NCBI RefSeq assembly: GCF_016827675.1
Contig: NZ_JAERJA010000001.1
Coordinates: 620,001 to 684,000, forward strand
Length of the DNA stretch: 64,000 bases
DNA from: Nocardioides limicola
GTDB lineage: Bacteria > Actinomycetota > Actinomycetes > Propionibacteriales > Nocardioidaceae
Direction of reading: 5' to 3'
Part shown: positions 17,935 to 30,387 of the stretch, in pieces
Position numbering within the stretch: position 1 is the first letter of the stretch
Layout of the letters: every line of letters begins with the position of its first letter
Made by a program: the position numbers and the translations under genes
Notes under the pieces: model-generated
The model's input: only the letters and a program-made list of their open reading frames with translations
Database searches by the model: none
Told to the model about the DNA's origin: nothing

Positions 17935-19111
17935 TGAACTGCAACTCCCTCTTGTTGCCCAGGATCCCCTGCGGCCTGAAGATCACCAGCAACATCAGCA
18001 TCACGCCGACCACCACCCAGGAGAACTGGGCCGCCTGCTGGGTGGTCATGATCGAGTCCGGGACGACGGCGTCGGTGACTCCTCGGATCAGGATCCGCAC
18101 CGAGAAGAAGAGGATCGCGCCGAGCACCGGGCCGAAGATCGTCGCGGCCCCACCGAGCAGCAGCGCCGTCCAGATGAAGAAGGTGAGGGATCGGCCCATG
18201 GCGTCCGGCTGTACCGAGGTGGGCAGCACGTAGATCATCCCGCCCAGGGCACCGAGGCTGCCGCCGATCAGCAGCGCCTGCATCTTGATCATGTACACGT
18301 TCTTGCCGAGGCTGCGGATGGCGTCCTCGTCCTCGCGGACACCGCGAAGCAGGCGCCCCCAGGGGCTGCGCACCAGCAGCCAGACGATCAGGAGTACGAC
18401 GGCGACGGTGGCCCAGGCGACGGCCCGCACCCACCATCCGTCGACCCCGGTGTTGTGGTAGTTGAACGGGCCGACCGCGGTCCGGCCGTCGCCGAAGAAG
18501 GAGAGGTCGGTGAACGAGCCCCGGTACGCGCTGCCGGCGAGCCCGTGTGAGCCCCCGGTGACGTCGCCGAGTTGGGAGAGCCGTCCGACGTACCGGAGGA
18601 TCTCGGCCGCCGAGATGGTCACGATGGCGAGGTAGTCACCGCGCAGCTTCAGGGTCGGGATGCCCAGCAGCAGCGAGAACACTGCGGCGCAGGCGAGGCC
18701 GATCAGCACCGCAAGCCAGATCGGCAGGCCGTTGCTCAACGCGATCGCGAAGCCGTAGGCACCGAGCAGCATGAAGCCGGCCTGACCGATGTTCAGCAGC
18801 CCGGTGAAACCGAAGTGGATGTTCAACCCGATCACTGCGATCGCCACCGCGGCCGTCTGGGGCTTGAGCGCCTCGCGCAGCACCTGAGCGCAGAGGTTGG
18901 GGATGGTGCCGGTGAAGTTGGTCGCCACGAACCACATGGCTGCCAGCACGAAGACACCGACGCCGGTGAGGATCAGGGTCTTGACGGTCTTGGACTTCGT
19001 CGACTCCTCGAGCAACTCCTCGGGGAGTTCGTCGACCTCGATCTCGTAGTCCTCGACGAGATCGTCCGGACTGACCTCATCCCCGTGGACGGGGGGCTTC
19101 TGTTCGTTCAT
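17927..19111 (-). CDS. livM: branched-chain amino-acid ABC transporter permease LivM
   Basis: Permease subunit of 394 residues. An acidic cytoplasmic N-terminus of about 45 residues (rich in E and D) precedes a membrane domain of roughly nine helices with the family sequences GFTGLLNIGQAGFMLLGAYG near residue 100, LKLRGDYLAIVTISAAEILR near 155 and RLLRGVREDEDAIRSLG near 245, the coupling loop to the ATPases. It starts 9 bases after livH and overlaps livG. Confidence 0.94.
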   Translation of the reverse strand: MNEQKPPVHGDEVSPDDLVEDYEIEVDELPEELLEESTKSKTVKTLILTGVGVFVLAAMWFVATNFTGTIPNLCAQVLREALKPQTAAVAIAVIGLNIHFGFTGLLNIGQAGFMLLGAYGFAIALSNGLPIWLAVLIGLACAAVFSLLLGIPTLKLRGDYLAIVTISAAEILRYVGRLSQLGDVTGGSHGLAGSAYRGSFTDLSFFGDGRTAVGPFNYHNTGVDGWWVRAVAWATVAVVLLIVWLLVRSPWGRLLRGVREDEDAIRSLGKNVYMIKMQALLIGGSLGALGGMIYVLPTSVQPDAMGRSLTFFIWTALLLGGAATIFGPVLGAILFFSVRILIRGVTDAVVPDSIMTTQQAAQFSWVVVGVMLMLLVIFRPQGILGNKRELQFNA

Positions 19112-19120
19112 CGTCGCTTC

Positions 19121-20485
19121 CTAACCGACCCGTTGTGCTTTGCCGAGGATGCCCTGCGGGCGCACCATCAGGAGCAGGATCAACACCAGCAGAGCCGTCG
19201 CATACTTCAGGTCACCGGGAGCACCCAGCACCGGCGTCAGTTCGACCATGACGCCGATGATCAAGGCTCCGATCAACGCACCGAACGCGGTGCCCAGGCC
19301 GCCCAGCGTCACCGCAGCGAAGAGCAGCAGCAGGATCTGCAGACCGGAGTTCCACTTCACACCGTTGAGGACCAGCGCCAGCATCACTCCGGAGAGGCCG
19401 GCCAGCGCGGTGGACAGGATCCACACCATCCGGATCACCCGGTCCACATCGATCCCGCTGGCCGCGGCCAGCGCCGGGTTGTCCGACACCGCCCGGGTCG
19501 CTCGCCCGAGTCGGGTGCGGAGCAGCGCGAACCCGACCACGGAGAGCACCAGGACGGCGATCCCCATCGCGAACAGAGACTGGGTGGTCAACGTGACCGG
19601 GCCGACGGAGACCGTGGCCGCCTGGGTGGTGAGCACCCGGACGGTGTCCGCCCCGACCACCACCTGGAAGGTGTACTGCAACGCCAGCGACAACCCGATG
19701 GTGACGATCATCATCTGGATCAGGCCGACGCCACGATGTCGTAGCGGTTGCCAGATGACGCGGTCCTGGAGATAGCCGGTGGCACCGCAGACGATCACGG
19801 TCAGTACGGCTGCCAGCAGGAAGGGGACGCCGAACCACTGGACCATCACGTAGGCGGTCATCCCACCGAGGGTGACCTGCTCGGCGTGGGAGAAGCTGGA
19901 GAGGCCGGTGGTGCCGTAGATCAACGACAGGCCGACCGAGGCCAGGGCCAGCAGCAGCCCGAGCCGGATGCCGCTGGCGAGGGCCTGCGCCAGTTGCTCC
20001 GACAGCGGAGTGACCGACCGATAGTCCTCGGCCCGCACCGAGAAGTTCAGCGCGGCCGGTCGCAGGCTGGCCTGCCGACCCTCGGTGAGCTCCAGAACGG
20101 CGGTCCGGGTCACGATGACGTTGCCCTGGGCGTCCGGAAGGATCGCCACCCCCGGGGGCAGCGTCGACTCGTCGATCGTCACCGTGTATTCACCGGGTTC
20201 GGTGACCTCGAGGATGCTGAACCCCTGCTCGTCGGTCTCCTGGAGCACGGTGTCGCCCGACGGCGTCTCGACCAGGAACTGGATCCCCGCTACTTCCACA
20301 CCGCGGGGCAACTGCACCCGAAGGCACCCGTTCTCCGGTGACGGCGTACAGGTCGCCGGCTCGTCCACCACGGTGCTGGCGTAGGCGGCGCTGTGGCCGA
20401 CCAGGAGCAGCAGCGGAGCGAGGACGAGCGCAAGACAGGCGGTGACTCCGGCCCGGATCAGCCCGAGCCGTGAAGCGTCGACCAT
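19121..20485 (-). CDS. livH: permease LivH with an extra exported N-terminal domain
   Basis: Permease subunit of 454 residues, compared with about 290 for ordinary LivH. The ATG at 20485 follows a good ribosome site (AGGGAAAGGG). A signal-anchor or signal peptide at residues 10-38 is followed by an extracytoplasmic stretch of about 125 residues (41-165) with short beta-rich segments such as EYTVTIDESTLPPGVAIL, resembling a carboxypeptidase-regulatory or prealbumin-like fold. The usual LivH membrane domain then begins near 165 (LAQALASGIRLGLLLALASV) and contains GLIYG-like SLIYGTTGLSSFSHAEQVTL and the coupling loop GRATRAVSDNPALAAASGID. The extra domain may contact the binding protein; that is inference. 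Confidence 0.9.
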   Translation of the reverse strand: MVDASRLGLIRAGVTACLALVLAPLLLLVGHSAAYASTVVDEPATCTPSPENGCLRVQLPRGVEVAGIQFLVETPSGDTVLQETDEQGFSILEVTEPGEYTVTIDESTLPPGVAILPDAQGNVIVTRTAVLELTEGRQASLRPAALNFSVRAEDYRSVTPLSEQLAQALASGIRLGLLLALASVGLSLIYGTTGLSSFSHAEQVTLGGMTAYVMVQWFGVPFLLAAVLTVIVCGATGYLQDRVIWQPLRHRGVGLIQMMIVTIGLSLALQYTFQVVVGADTVRVLTTQAATVSVGPVTLTTQSLFAMGIAVLVLSVVGFALLRTRLGRATRAVSDNPALAAASGIDVDRVIRMVWILSTALAGLSGVMLALVLNGVKWNSGLQILLLLFAAVTLGGLGTAFGALIGALIIGVMVELTPVLGAPGDLKYATALLVLILLLMVRPQGILGKAQRVG

Positions 20486-20541
20486 CGCGTCCCTTTCCCT
20501 CTGACGGCGGCCACCTGGACGCCTTGAGTGACGTGCTGGTG

Positions 20542-20565
20542 AGTGTAGGACGAAAGTCGGGTGCT
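20542..20565 (-). promoter_or_regulatory. possible promoter of the liv operon
   Basis: Read on the minus strand, TACACT (20547-20542) is a plausible -10 box about 57 bases before the livH start. The -35 region is weak (GGACAC or GACACA, 17-18 bases upstream). Low confidence. Confidence 0.3.
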
Positions 20566-20646
20566 GTGTCCACGAAGGACCGGTAAAGACCCGGCCGATA
20601 CCAAATGGTGACCGAACCGGGGTGGTCCGTGACCTGGGGCGGTCGG

Positions 20647-21249
20647 TCAGGAACCGCCCTCGACCAGGCCCGAGCCGTGCTCGACGACACCGTCGGCGAC
20701 CTGACGCATCGACAGTCGCAGGTCCATCGCCGTCTTCTGGATCCACCGGAAGGCGTCGGGTTCACTGAGCCCGAGCTCGGACTGGAGCACACCCTTGGCC
20801 CGGTCCACCGCCTTGCGGACCTCCAGTCGTTCGGTGAGGTCGGCGACCTCCTTCTCGAGGGCGTGCAGTTCGGTGAACCGGCTCCGGGCCATTTCGATCG
20901 CGGGCACCAGGTCGCTGGCCGCGAACGGCTTGACCAGGTACGCCATCGCGCCGGCGTCACGGGCGCGCTCCACCAGGTCGCGCTGTGAGAAGGCGGTGAG
21001 GATGACCACCGGGGCGATCCGCTGCGCGGCGATCCGCTCGGCGGCCGCGATGCCGTCCAGGACCGGCATCTTCACGTCCAGGACCACCAGGTCCGGGCGC
21101 AACTCCTCGGCCAGCTCGACGGCCCGCTGCCCGTCGGCGGCCTGGCCGACGACGTCGTACCCCTCCTCGGCCAGCATCTCGGCGAGGTCCATCCGGATCA
21201 GCGCCTCGTCCTCGGCGATGACGACACGGGGGCGGTTCTCAACAGTCAC
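20647..21249 (-). CDS. pdtaR: ANTAR-domain response regulator, PdtaR type
   Basis: Two-domain regulator of 200 residues. An N-terminal receiver domain (about 8-122) has the acidic pocket (IAEDEALIRMD), the phospho-acceptor aspartate in LVVLDVKMP near residue 58 and the lysine in LVKPF near 109. The C-terminal ANTAR RNA-binding domain (about 130-190) has the sequence AVDRAKGVLQSELGLSEPDAF. ANTAR proteins act by binding paired RNA hexaloop hairpins and stopping termination. This is the ortholog type of M. tuberculosis Rv1626, whose partner kinase PdtaS is not in the window. It is monocistronic here. Confidence 0.94.
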   Translation of the reverse strand: MTVENRPRVVIAEDEALIRMDLAEMLAEEGYDVVGQAADGQRAVELAEELRPDLVVLDVKMPVLDGIAAAERIAAQRIAPVVILTAFSQRDLVERARDAGAMAYLVKPFAASDLVPAIEMARSRFTELHALEKEVADLTERLEVRKAVDRAKGVLQSELGLSEPDAFRWIQKTAMDLRLSMRQVADGVVEHGSGLVEGGS

Positions 21250-21319
21250 GCCGACAGGTTAGGGCATCGCCCCGGAGTGGGTGCTCGAGACGCGCATCCG
21301 GTAGGTTTGCCCTCGGTTT

Positions 21320-21395
21320 GCCCCGGTAGCCCAACGGCAGAGGCAGTGGTCTCAAACACCATCCAGTGTGAGTTCGAATCTCACCCGGGGCACCA
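21320..21395 (+). tRNA. tRNA with anticodon CAA (nominally Leu), short variable loop
   Basis: The sequence folds as a complete cloverleaf: acceptor 21320-21326 (GCCCCGG) with 21385-21391, D stem 21329-21331/21342-21344, anticodon stem 21346-21350/21358-21362 with loop CTCAAAC (anticodon CAA at 21353-21355), and T stem 21368-21372/21380-21384 around TTCGAAT. The discriminator is A and CCA is encoded. The variable loop is only CCAGT (5 nt), with an A15-U48 Levitt-type pair, so it is a class I tRNA. Bacterial tRNA-Leu normally carries a long class II variable arm, so the leucine assignment rests on the anticodon alone. Confidence 0.85.
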
Positions 21396-21436
21396 ACTCC
21401 GCTTCGATTGTCGGCGGCTGCCATCACCATGGCTCC

Positions 21437-21929
21437 ATGCCCCACGTTCGGCCATGGTCCACCGTCGTCGCCGCCCTCGCTGCCTCCGACAACGGCGTTC
21501 CCGACGCAGCGAACGCGATCGAGCACGGGGTTGCTGTGAAGACCATCCGCCGTTGGCGCCGGGAGTATCAGCGTCGTGGCACGGCTGCTGCAAGAGGTGA
21601 AACCAAACGCCAGGCCACATACACGCATCCGCACCGGGGCGCTCATCACGACGGCATCATGGAAGCACTGGCCCTGTCTGTTCCCCCAGCACGGACTTGG
21701 CCGCAAGCACGAGCGCCTCATCGTGCTTCACGAGTGGCAGCGGAAGGTGGTGCTGGGGTATCCCGACAGGTTCCTTCGGGGGTTGTTCCACTCGGACGGT
21801 TGCCGGGCCACCAGCTGGGCCCTCGATCTGGTCGATGTCCCGTGGCGGCAGTCGAACTGGCGCACGATCAGCGTCTCGCGACGCGACGCCGTCGCCAGAC
21901 TGGACGAACTGATCGGCCTCAAGCGGTGA
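21437..21929 (+). pseudogene. decayed HTH / LAGLIDADG-like protein gene beside a tRNA
   Basis: Remnant of an actinobacterial single-copy gene type that pairs an N-terminal helix-turn-helix with a LAGLIDADG-endonuclease-like domain. The first frame, from 21437, encodes the HTH part (NAIEHGVAVKTIRRWRREYQ). The homology then shifts to another frame from about 21576 (KPNARPHTR, SWKHWPCLFPQHGLGRKHER, FLRGLFHSDGCRATSW, NWRTISVSRRDAVARLDELI), ending at the stop at 21927-21929. Compared with intact relatives as I remember them, the segment carrying the LAGLIDADG-type catalytic motif is missing, as is a second stretch after FHSDGCR. It lies 41 bases after the CAA tRNA and overlaps the end of the pyruvate kinase gene by 11 bases. 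Confidence 0.72.
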
Positions 21930-23391
21930 CGCTTGACCCGCCGTTGGGGACCCGTCGGTACGCCGGGGCGACCTCGTTGATGGCGTCACCCATCCGGTGG
22001 ATCCGCAGTGCGTTGGTCGACCCGGGGATGCCCGGAGGGCTGCCGGCGATGATGACCACCAACTCGCCCTCCTCGATCCGGGCCAACTTCAGCAGCGCCT
22101 CGTCGACCTGACGCACCATCATGTCGGTGTGCTCGACCGCCTCGGTGAGGAACGTCTCGATGCCCCAGGTCATCGCCAGCCGGGCACGGGTGCTCGGCTC
22201 CGGAGTGAAGGCGAGCACCGGGATGGGGCTGCGGAGCCGGGACAGTCGCCGTGCGGAATCACCGCTCTGGGTGAACGCCACCATGAAACGGGCGCCGATG
22301 CGGTGCGCCACCTCGGCGGCCGCCTTGGAGATCACCCCGCCGCTGGTGCGTGGTTCCCAGGCGATGTGGGCCATCCTGTTGAGCCCGTGCTCCTCGGTGG
22401 ACTCGATGATCCGGTACATCGTGCGGACCGCTTCGATCGGGTAGGCGCCGACGCTGGTCTCCCCCGAGAGCATCACCGCGTCTGCGCCGTCGAGGACGGC
22501 GTTGGCCACATCGGAGGCCTCCGCGCGGGTGGGGGCCGGGTTGGTGATCATCGACTCAAGCATCTGGGTGGCCACGATCACCGGCTTCGCGTTGCGTCGG
22601 GCCTTCTCGATCACCTGCTTCTGCAGGAACGGCACGTCCTCCAGGGGGCACTCGACGCCGAGGTCGCCGCGGGCGACCATCAGCCCGTCGAAGGCGTCGA
22701 TCACCGCACCGATGTTGGCCACCGCCTGCGGCTTCTCGATCTTGGCGATCACCGGCACGTGGATGCCGACCTCGTCCATCACCGCCCGTACGTCGGCGGC
22801 ATCGGCGGCGTTGCGCACGAAGCTCAGCGCGATCATGTCCACACCGAGCCGCAGCGCGAACCGCAGGTCCTCGATGTCCTTCTCGCTCAGCGCCGGCACC
22901 GACACCGCGACACCGGGCAGGTTGATGCCCTTGTGGTTGCTGACCGTCCCTGCCACCACCACCTCGGTGTGCACGTCGGATCCCTCGACCGCGGTGACCC
23001 GCAGTCGCACCTTGCCGTCGTCGATCAGGATCGGGTCGCCGGCCTTCACGTCGCCGGGCAGTCCTTGGTACGTCGTACCGCAGTACTCGGCGCAGCCTTC
23101 GACGTCGCGGGTGGTGATCGTCCAGGACTGGCCGGTCTGCAGCTCGACCGGACCCTCGGCGAAGGTGCTCAGCCGGATCTTCGGCCCCTGCAGGTCCGCG
23201 AAGATGCCGACGCCACGACCGGTCTCGGCGGCGGCTTCACGGACCAGCCGGTACATCGCCTCGTGGTCGGCGTGGCTGCCGTGGCTCATGTTCATCCGAG
23301 CCACGTCCATGCCCGCGTCGACCAGCGCGCGTACCTGCTCGGGGGTGGAGACAGCCGGGCCAAGGGTACAAACGATCTTCGCTCTACGCAC
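21919..23391 (-). CDS. pyk: pyruvate kinase
   Basis: Glycolytic enzyme of 490 residues transferring phosphate from phosphoenolpyruvate to ADP. The start MRRAKIVCTLGPA is the family N-terminus. Visible motifs are the substrate-binding MNMSHGSHADH near residue 33, the K+/Mg2+ region (GIFADLQGPKIRLSTF), the catalytic-lysine signature VIAKIEKPQAVANI near 213, and VARGDLGVE and ATQMLESM further on. The C-terminal allosteric domain is present (about 340-475). Its 3' end overlaps the tRNA-side pseudogene on the opposite strand. Confidence 0.97.
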   Translation of the reverse strand: MRRAKIVCTLGPAVSTPEQVRALVDAGMDVARMNMSHGSHADHEAMYRLVREAAAETGRGVGIFADLQGPKIRLSTFAEGPVELQTGQSWTITTRDVEGCAEYCGTTYQGLPGDVKAGDPILIDDGKVRLRVTAVEGSDVHTEVVVAGTVSNHKGINLPGVAVSVPALSEKDIEDLRFALRLGVDMIALSFVRNAADAADVRAVMDEVGIHVPVIAKIEKPQAVANIGAVIDAFDGLMVARGDLGVECPLEDVPFLQKQVIEKARRNAKPVIVATQMLESMITNPAPTRAEASDVANAVLDGADAVMLSGETSVGAYPIEAVRTMYRIIESTEEHGLNRMAHIAWEPRTSGGVISKAAAEVAHRIGARFMVAFTQSGDSARRLSRLRSPIPVLAFTPEPSTRARLAMTWGIETFLTEAVEHTDMMVRQVDEALLKLARIEEGELVVIIAGSPPGIPGSTNALRIHRMGDAINEVAPAYRRVPNGGSSVTA

Positions 23392-23454
23392 GACACGACC
23401 CTACTGCCATCGGGCAGCAGGGTCGTGATCGAGACGGTTACCGACCGGTGTCGA

Positions 23455-24912
23455 TCAGGCCATCAGTGGACGTGCGGTCGGCGGGATCGGCGCCGGCAGC
23501 GCCGTGGAGCCGGTCAGGAAGCGGTCCACCGCCGCGGCCGCGGAGCGACCTTCGGCGATCGCCCAGACGATCAGCGACTGACCGCGGCCGGCGTCGCCGG
23601 CCACGAAGACCCCGTCGACGCTGGTCGCGTAGGCGCTGTCGCGGACCACGTTGCCGCGCTGATCCAACTCGACCTCGAACTGCTCGAGCAGCCCGGGCTG
23701 CTGCGGGCCCAGGAAACCCATCGCGAGCAGCACCAGCTGAGCCGGGATCTCCCGCTCGGTCCCCTCGATCGGCTGGAACCCGGCGTCGACCTCGACCAGC
23801 TGCAGCGCGCGCACCTGGCCGTCCTCGTCGCCGAGGAACTGCTGGGTGGAGATCGAGTACACCCGGTCGCCGCCCTCCTCGTGAGCGGAGGAGACCCGGA
23901 ACAGCATCGGGTACGTCGGCCACGGCTGACCCTCGGGACGCTCCTCACCGGGGCGAGGCATGATCTCCAACTGGGTGATCGACCTGGCGCCCTGCCGGAT
24001 CGAGGTGCCGAGGCAGTCCGCCCCGGTGTCACCGCCGCCGATGATCACGACGTCCTTGCCCTCGGCGACGATCTGACCCTCGACCTGCTCGCCGAGCGCC
24101 ACCCGGTTGGCCTGCGGCAGGAACTCCATCGCCTGATGGATCCCGCCCAGTTCACGACCGGGCACCGGCAGGTCCCGCGGCTCGCAGGCGCCGATGGCGA
24201 GCACCACGGCGTCGTACCGGTCCTTCAGGGATCGGGCGGCGATGTCCACGCCTGCCTCGATGCCGGTGCGGAAGACGGTGCCCTCGGAGCGCATCTGCTC
24301 GATGCGCCGGTCGACGTGGCTCTTCTCCATCTTGAACTCGGGGATGCCGTAACGGAGCAGCCCGCCAGGCTTGTCGTCGCGTTCGTAGACGGCGACGGTG
24401 TGACCAGCCCGGGTCAACTGCTGGGCCGCTGCCAGGCCGGCCGGTCCGGAACCGATCACCGCCACCGTCTTGCCGGACAGCCACTCCGGCGGCTGCGGCT
24501 TGACGTTGCGGTCGTCCCACGCCCGGTCGATGATCGCGACCTCGACGTTCTTGATCGTCACCGGGTCCTGGTTGATGCCCAGCACACACGCCGGCTCACA
24601 CGGAGCGGGGCACAGGCGACCGGTGAACTCGGGGAAGTTGTTGGTCGCATGCAGCCGCTCGATCGCACTGTCCCAGTCATCGCGATAGACGAGGTCGTTC
24701 CACTCGGGGATCAGGTTGCCCAGCGGGCAGCCGCTGTGACAGAACGGGATGCCGCAGTCCATGCAGCGACTCGCCTGGGTCTGGATGATCGGCAACAGGG
24801 CACGCCCGATCCCGCCGGGGTACACCTCGTCCCAGTCCTTGACCCGCTCGTCCACGGGACGGCGTCCGGCCACTTCGCGGCCGTGCTTGAGGAATCCCTT
24901 GGGGTCAGCCAC
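23455..24912 (-). CDS. gltD: glutamate synthase (NADPH) small subunit
   Basis: FAD-dependent beta subunit of 485 residues that passes electrons from NADPH to the large GltB subunit. The N-terminal 4Fe-4S cysteine pattern is CMDCGIPFCHSGCPLGNLIP near residue 49, followed by CPAPCEPACVLG. The FAD-binding GxGxxG motif is VAVIGSGPAGLAAAQQL near 149 and the NADPH-binding one is VVIIGGGDTGADCLGT near 290; the C-terminus has GDAGRGQSLIVWAIAEGR. It begins 35 bases after gltB stops and is clearly cotranscribed with it. Confidence 0.97.
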   Translation of the reverse strand: MADPKGFLKHGREVAGRRPVDERVKDWDEVYPGGIGRALLPIIQTQASRCMDCGIPFCHSGCPLGNLIPEWNDLVYRDDWDSAIERLHATNNFPEFTGRLCPAPCEPACVLGINQDPVTIKNVEVAIIDRAWDDRNVKPQPPEWLSGKTVAVIGSGPAGLAAAQQLTRAGHTVAVYERDDKPGGLLRYGIPEFKMEKSHVDRRIEQMRSEGTVFRTGIEAGVDIAARSLKDRYDAVVLAIGACEPRDLPVPGRELGGIHQAMEFLPQANRVALGEQVEGQIVAEGKDVVIIGGGDTGADCLGTSIRQGARSITQLEIMPRPGEERPEGQPWPTYPMLFRVSSAHEEGGDRVYSISTQQFLGDEDGQVRALQLVEVDAGFQPIEGTEREIPAQLVLLAMGFLGPQQPGLLEQFEVELDQRGNVVRDSAYATSVDGVFVAGDAGRGQSLIVWAIAEGRSAAAAVDRFLTGSTALPAPIPPTARPLMA

Positions 24913-24947
24913 GGTAGGCCCCTTCCATCGTGCGTGCGCAGGTGCGG

Positions 24948-29492
<4,545 letters not shown>

Positions 29493-29607
29493 GCTTTCTC
29501 CCGTCGTCATCGCATGCGTGGCACCCAAGGGCCGCGGATGCAGTGGTGGCTGAAGTGGGCAGCAGGGGACGACATTGGCCCAAGCAGAGGCATCAGGTTA
29601 CCACCGT

Positions 29608-30339
29608 TCAGACACTCGCCCCGACGAGCATCCCAATCCCATAGGTGGCCGCGAAAGCGATGCAGCCGAGCAGCACCTGACGGCCTCCGCCGTACCACCA
29701 GGGCCGGGACGTGACCCGGGTCACGACCGCCCCGAGCGCGAACAGCACCATCAGGGTCACCACGATCGAGATGGTCAGGGTCTCGGCTCCGAACAGGTAC
29801 GGGACCACCGGCACGCTGGCGCCGGCGGTAAAGGCCAGGAACGACGACACCGCGGCCACCTTCGGCGAGGCCAGGCCGTCGGGGTCCACGCCGAACTCGA
29901 TCTGAGCGTGCACGGTGACGGCGGTCTCGACGTCTTGGTGCACCTGTCGGGCCACGTCCTCGGCGGTTGACTGGGCCAGCCCCTTGTCGACCAGGATCTC
30001 GACCAGTTCGGCTCGCTCCTCCTCGGGGTGGGCGAGGATCTCGGCGCGTTCCTTGTCCACCTCACGCTGAGCGGACTCGGATTCGCTCGCCACCGAGACG
30101 TACTCCCCCACGGCCATCGAGAAGGCGCCGGCGGCCAGTCCCGCGATCCCGGCCAGGATCACCGCAGTGGTGTCCTCGATGTGCCGGGTCCCGCCGGCGA
30201 CGCCGGCCACCAGTGCGGCGTTGGAGACGAGGCCGTCCATCGCCCCGAAGACGGACGGCCGCAACCATCCACCGGTGAGGTCCTCGTGCTCGTGGTCGAT
30301 GACCACCGGGTCGGGTTCAGGCTGGATGTCTGAGGTCAC
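29608..30339 (-). CDS. VIT1/CCC1-family divalent metal transporter
   Basis: Membrane protein of 243-255 residues; the GTG at 30339 (VTSDIQPEPDP) or the upstream ATG at 30375 may start it. The VIT family pattern is clear: WLRPSVFGAMDGLVSNAALV (first helix with the transport-path aspartate), then AGAFSMAVGEYVSVASESE, a cytoplasmic charged helical hairpin (about 95-150) with the glutamates that bind metal in plant VIT1, and three C-terminal helices. Relatives move Fe2+ or Mn2+ out of the cytoplasm. It stands alone, 12 bases before the end of lgt. Confidence 0.9.
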   Translation of the reverse strand: MTSDIQPEPDPVVIDHEHEDLTGGWLRPSVFGAMDGLVSNAALVAGVAGGTRHIEDTTAVILAGIAGLAAGAFSMAVGEYVSVASESESAQREVDKERAEILAHPEEERAELVEILVDKGLAQSTAEDVARQVHQDVETAVTVHAQIEFGVDPDGLASPKVAAVSSFLAFTAGASVPVVPYLFGAETLTISIVVTLMVLFALGAVVTRVTSRPWWYGGGRQVLLGCIAFAATYGIGMLVGASV

Positions 30340-30387
30340 CCCTGCGACGGTAGCCACGATCGTGGCCGGACGCACCGCAGGCGAGGC

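Noticed and set aside
3643..20485. A dedicated nitrogen-regulation island
   Set aside because: glnE/glnA2, gltBD and liv genes are present, but no amtB, glnK or glnR was found and the genes are separated by unrelated ones, so this is proximity rather than a system.
21368..22111. A 247-codon open frame after the CAA tRNA
   Set aside because: It starts inside the tRNA and runs across the decayed HTH gene in only one of its frames and then antisense into pyruvate kinase; the pseudogene explanation fits better.
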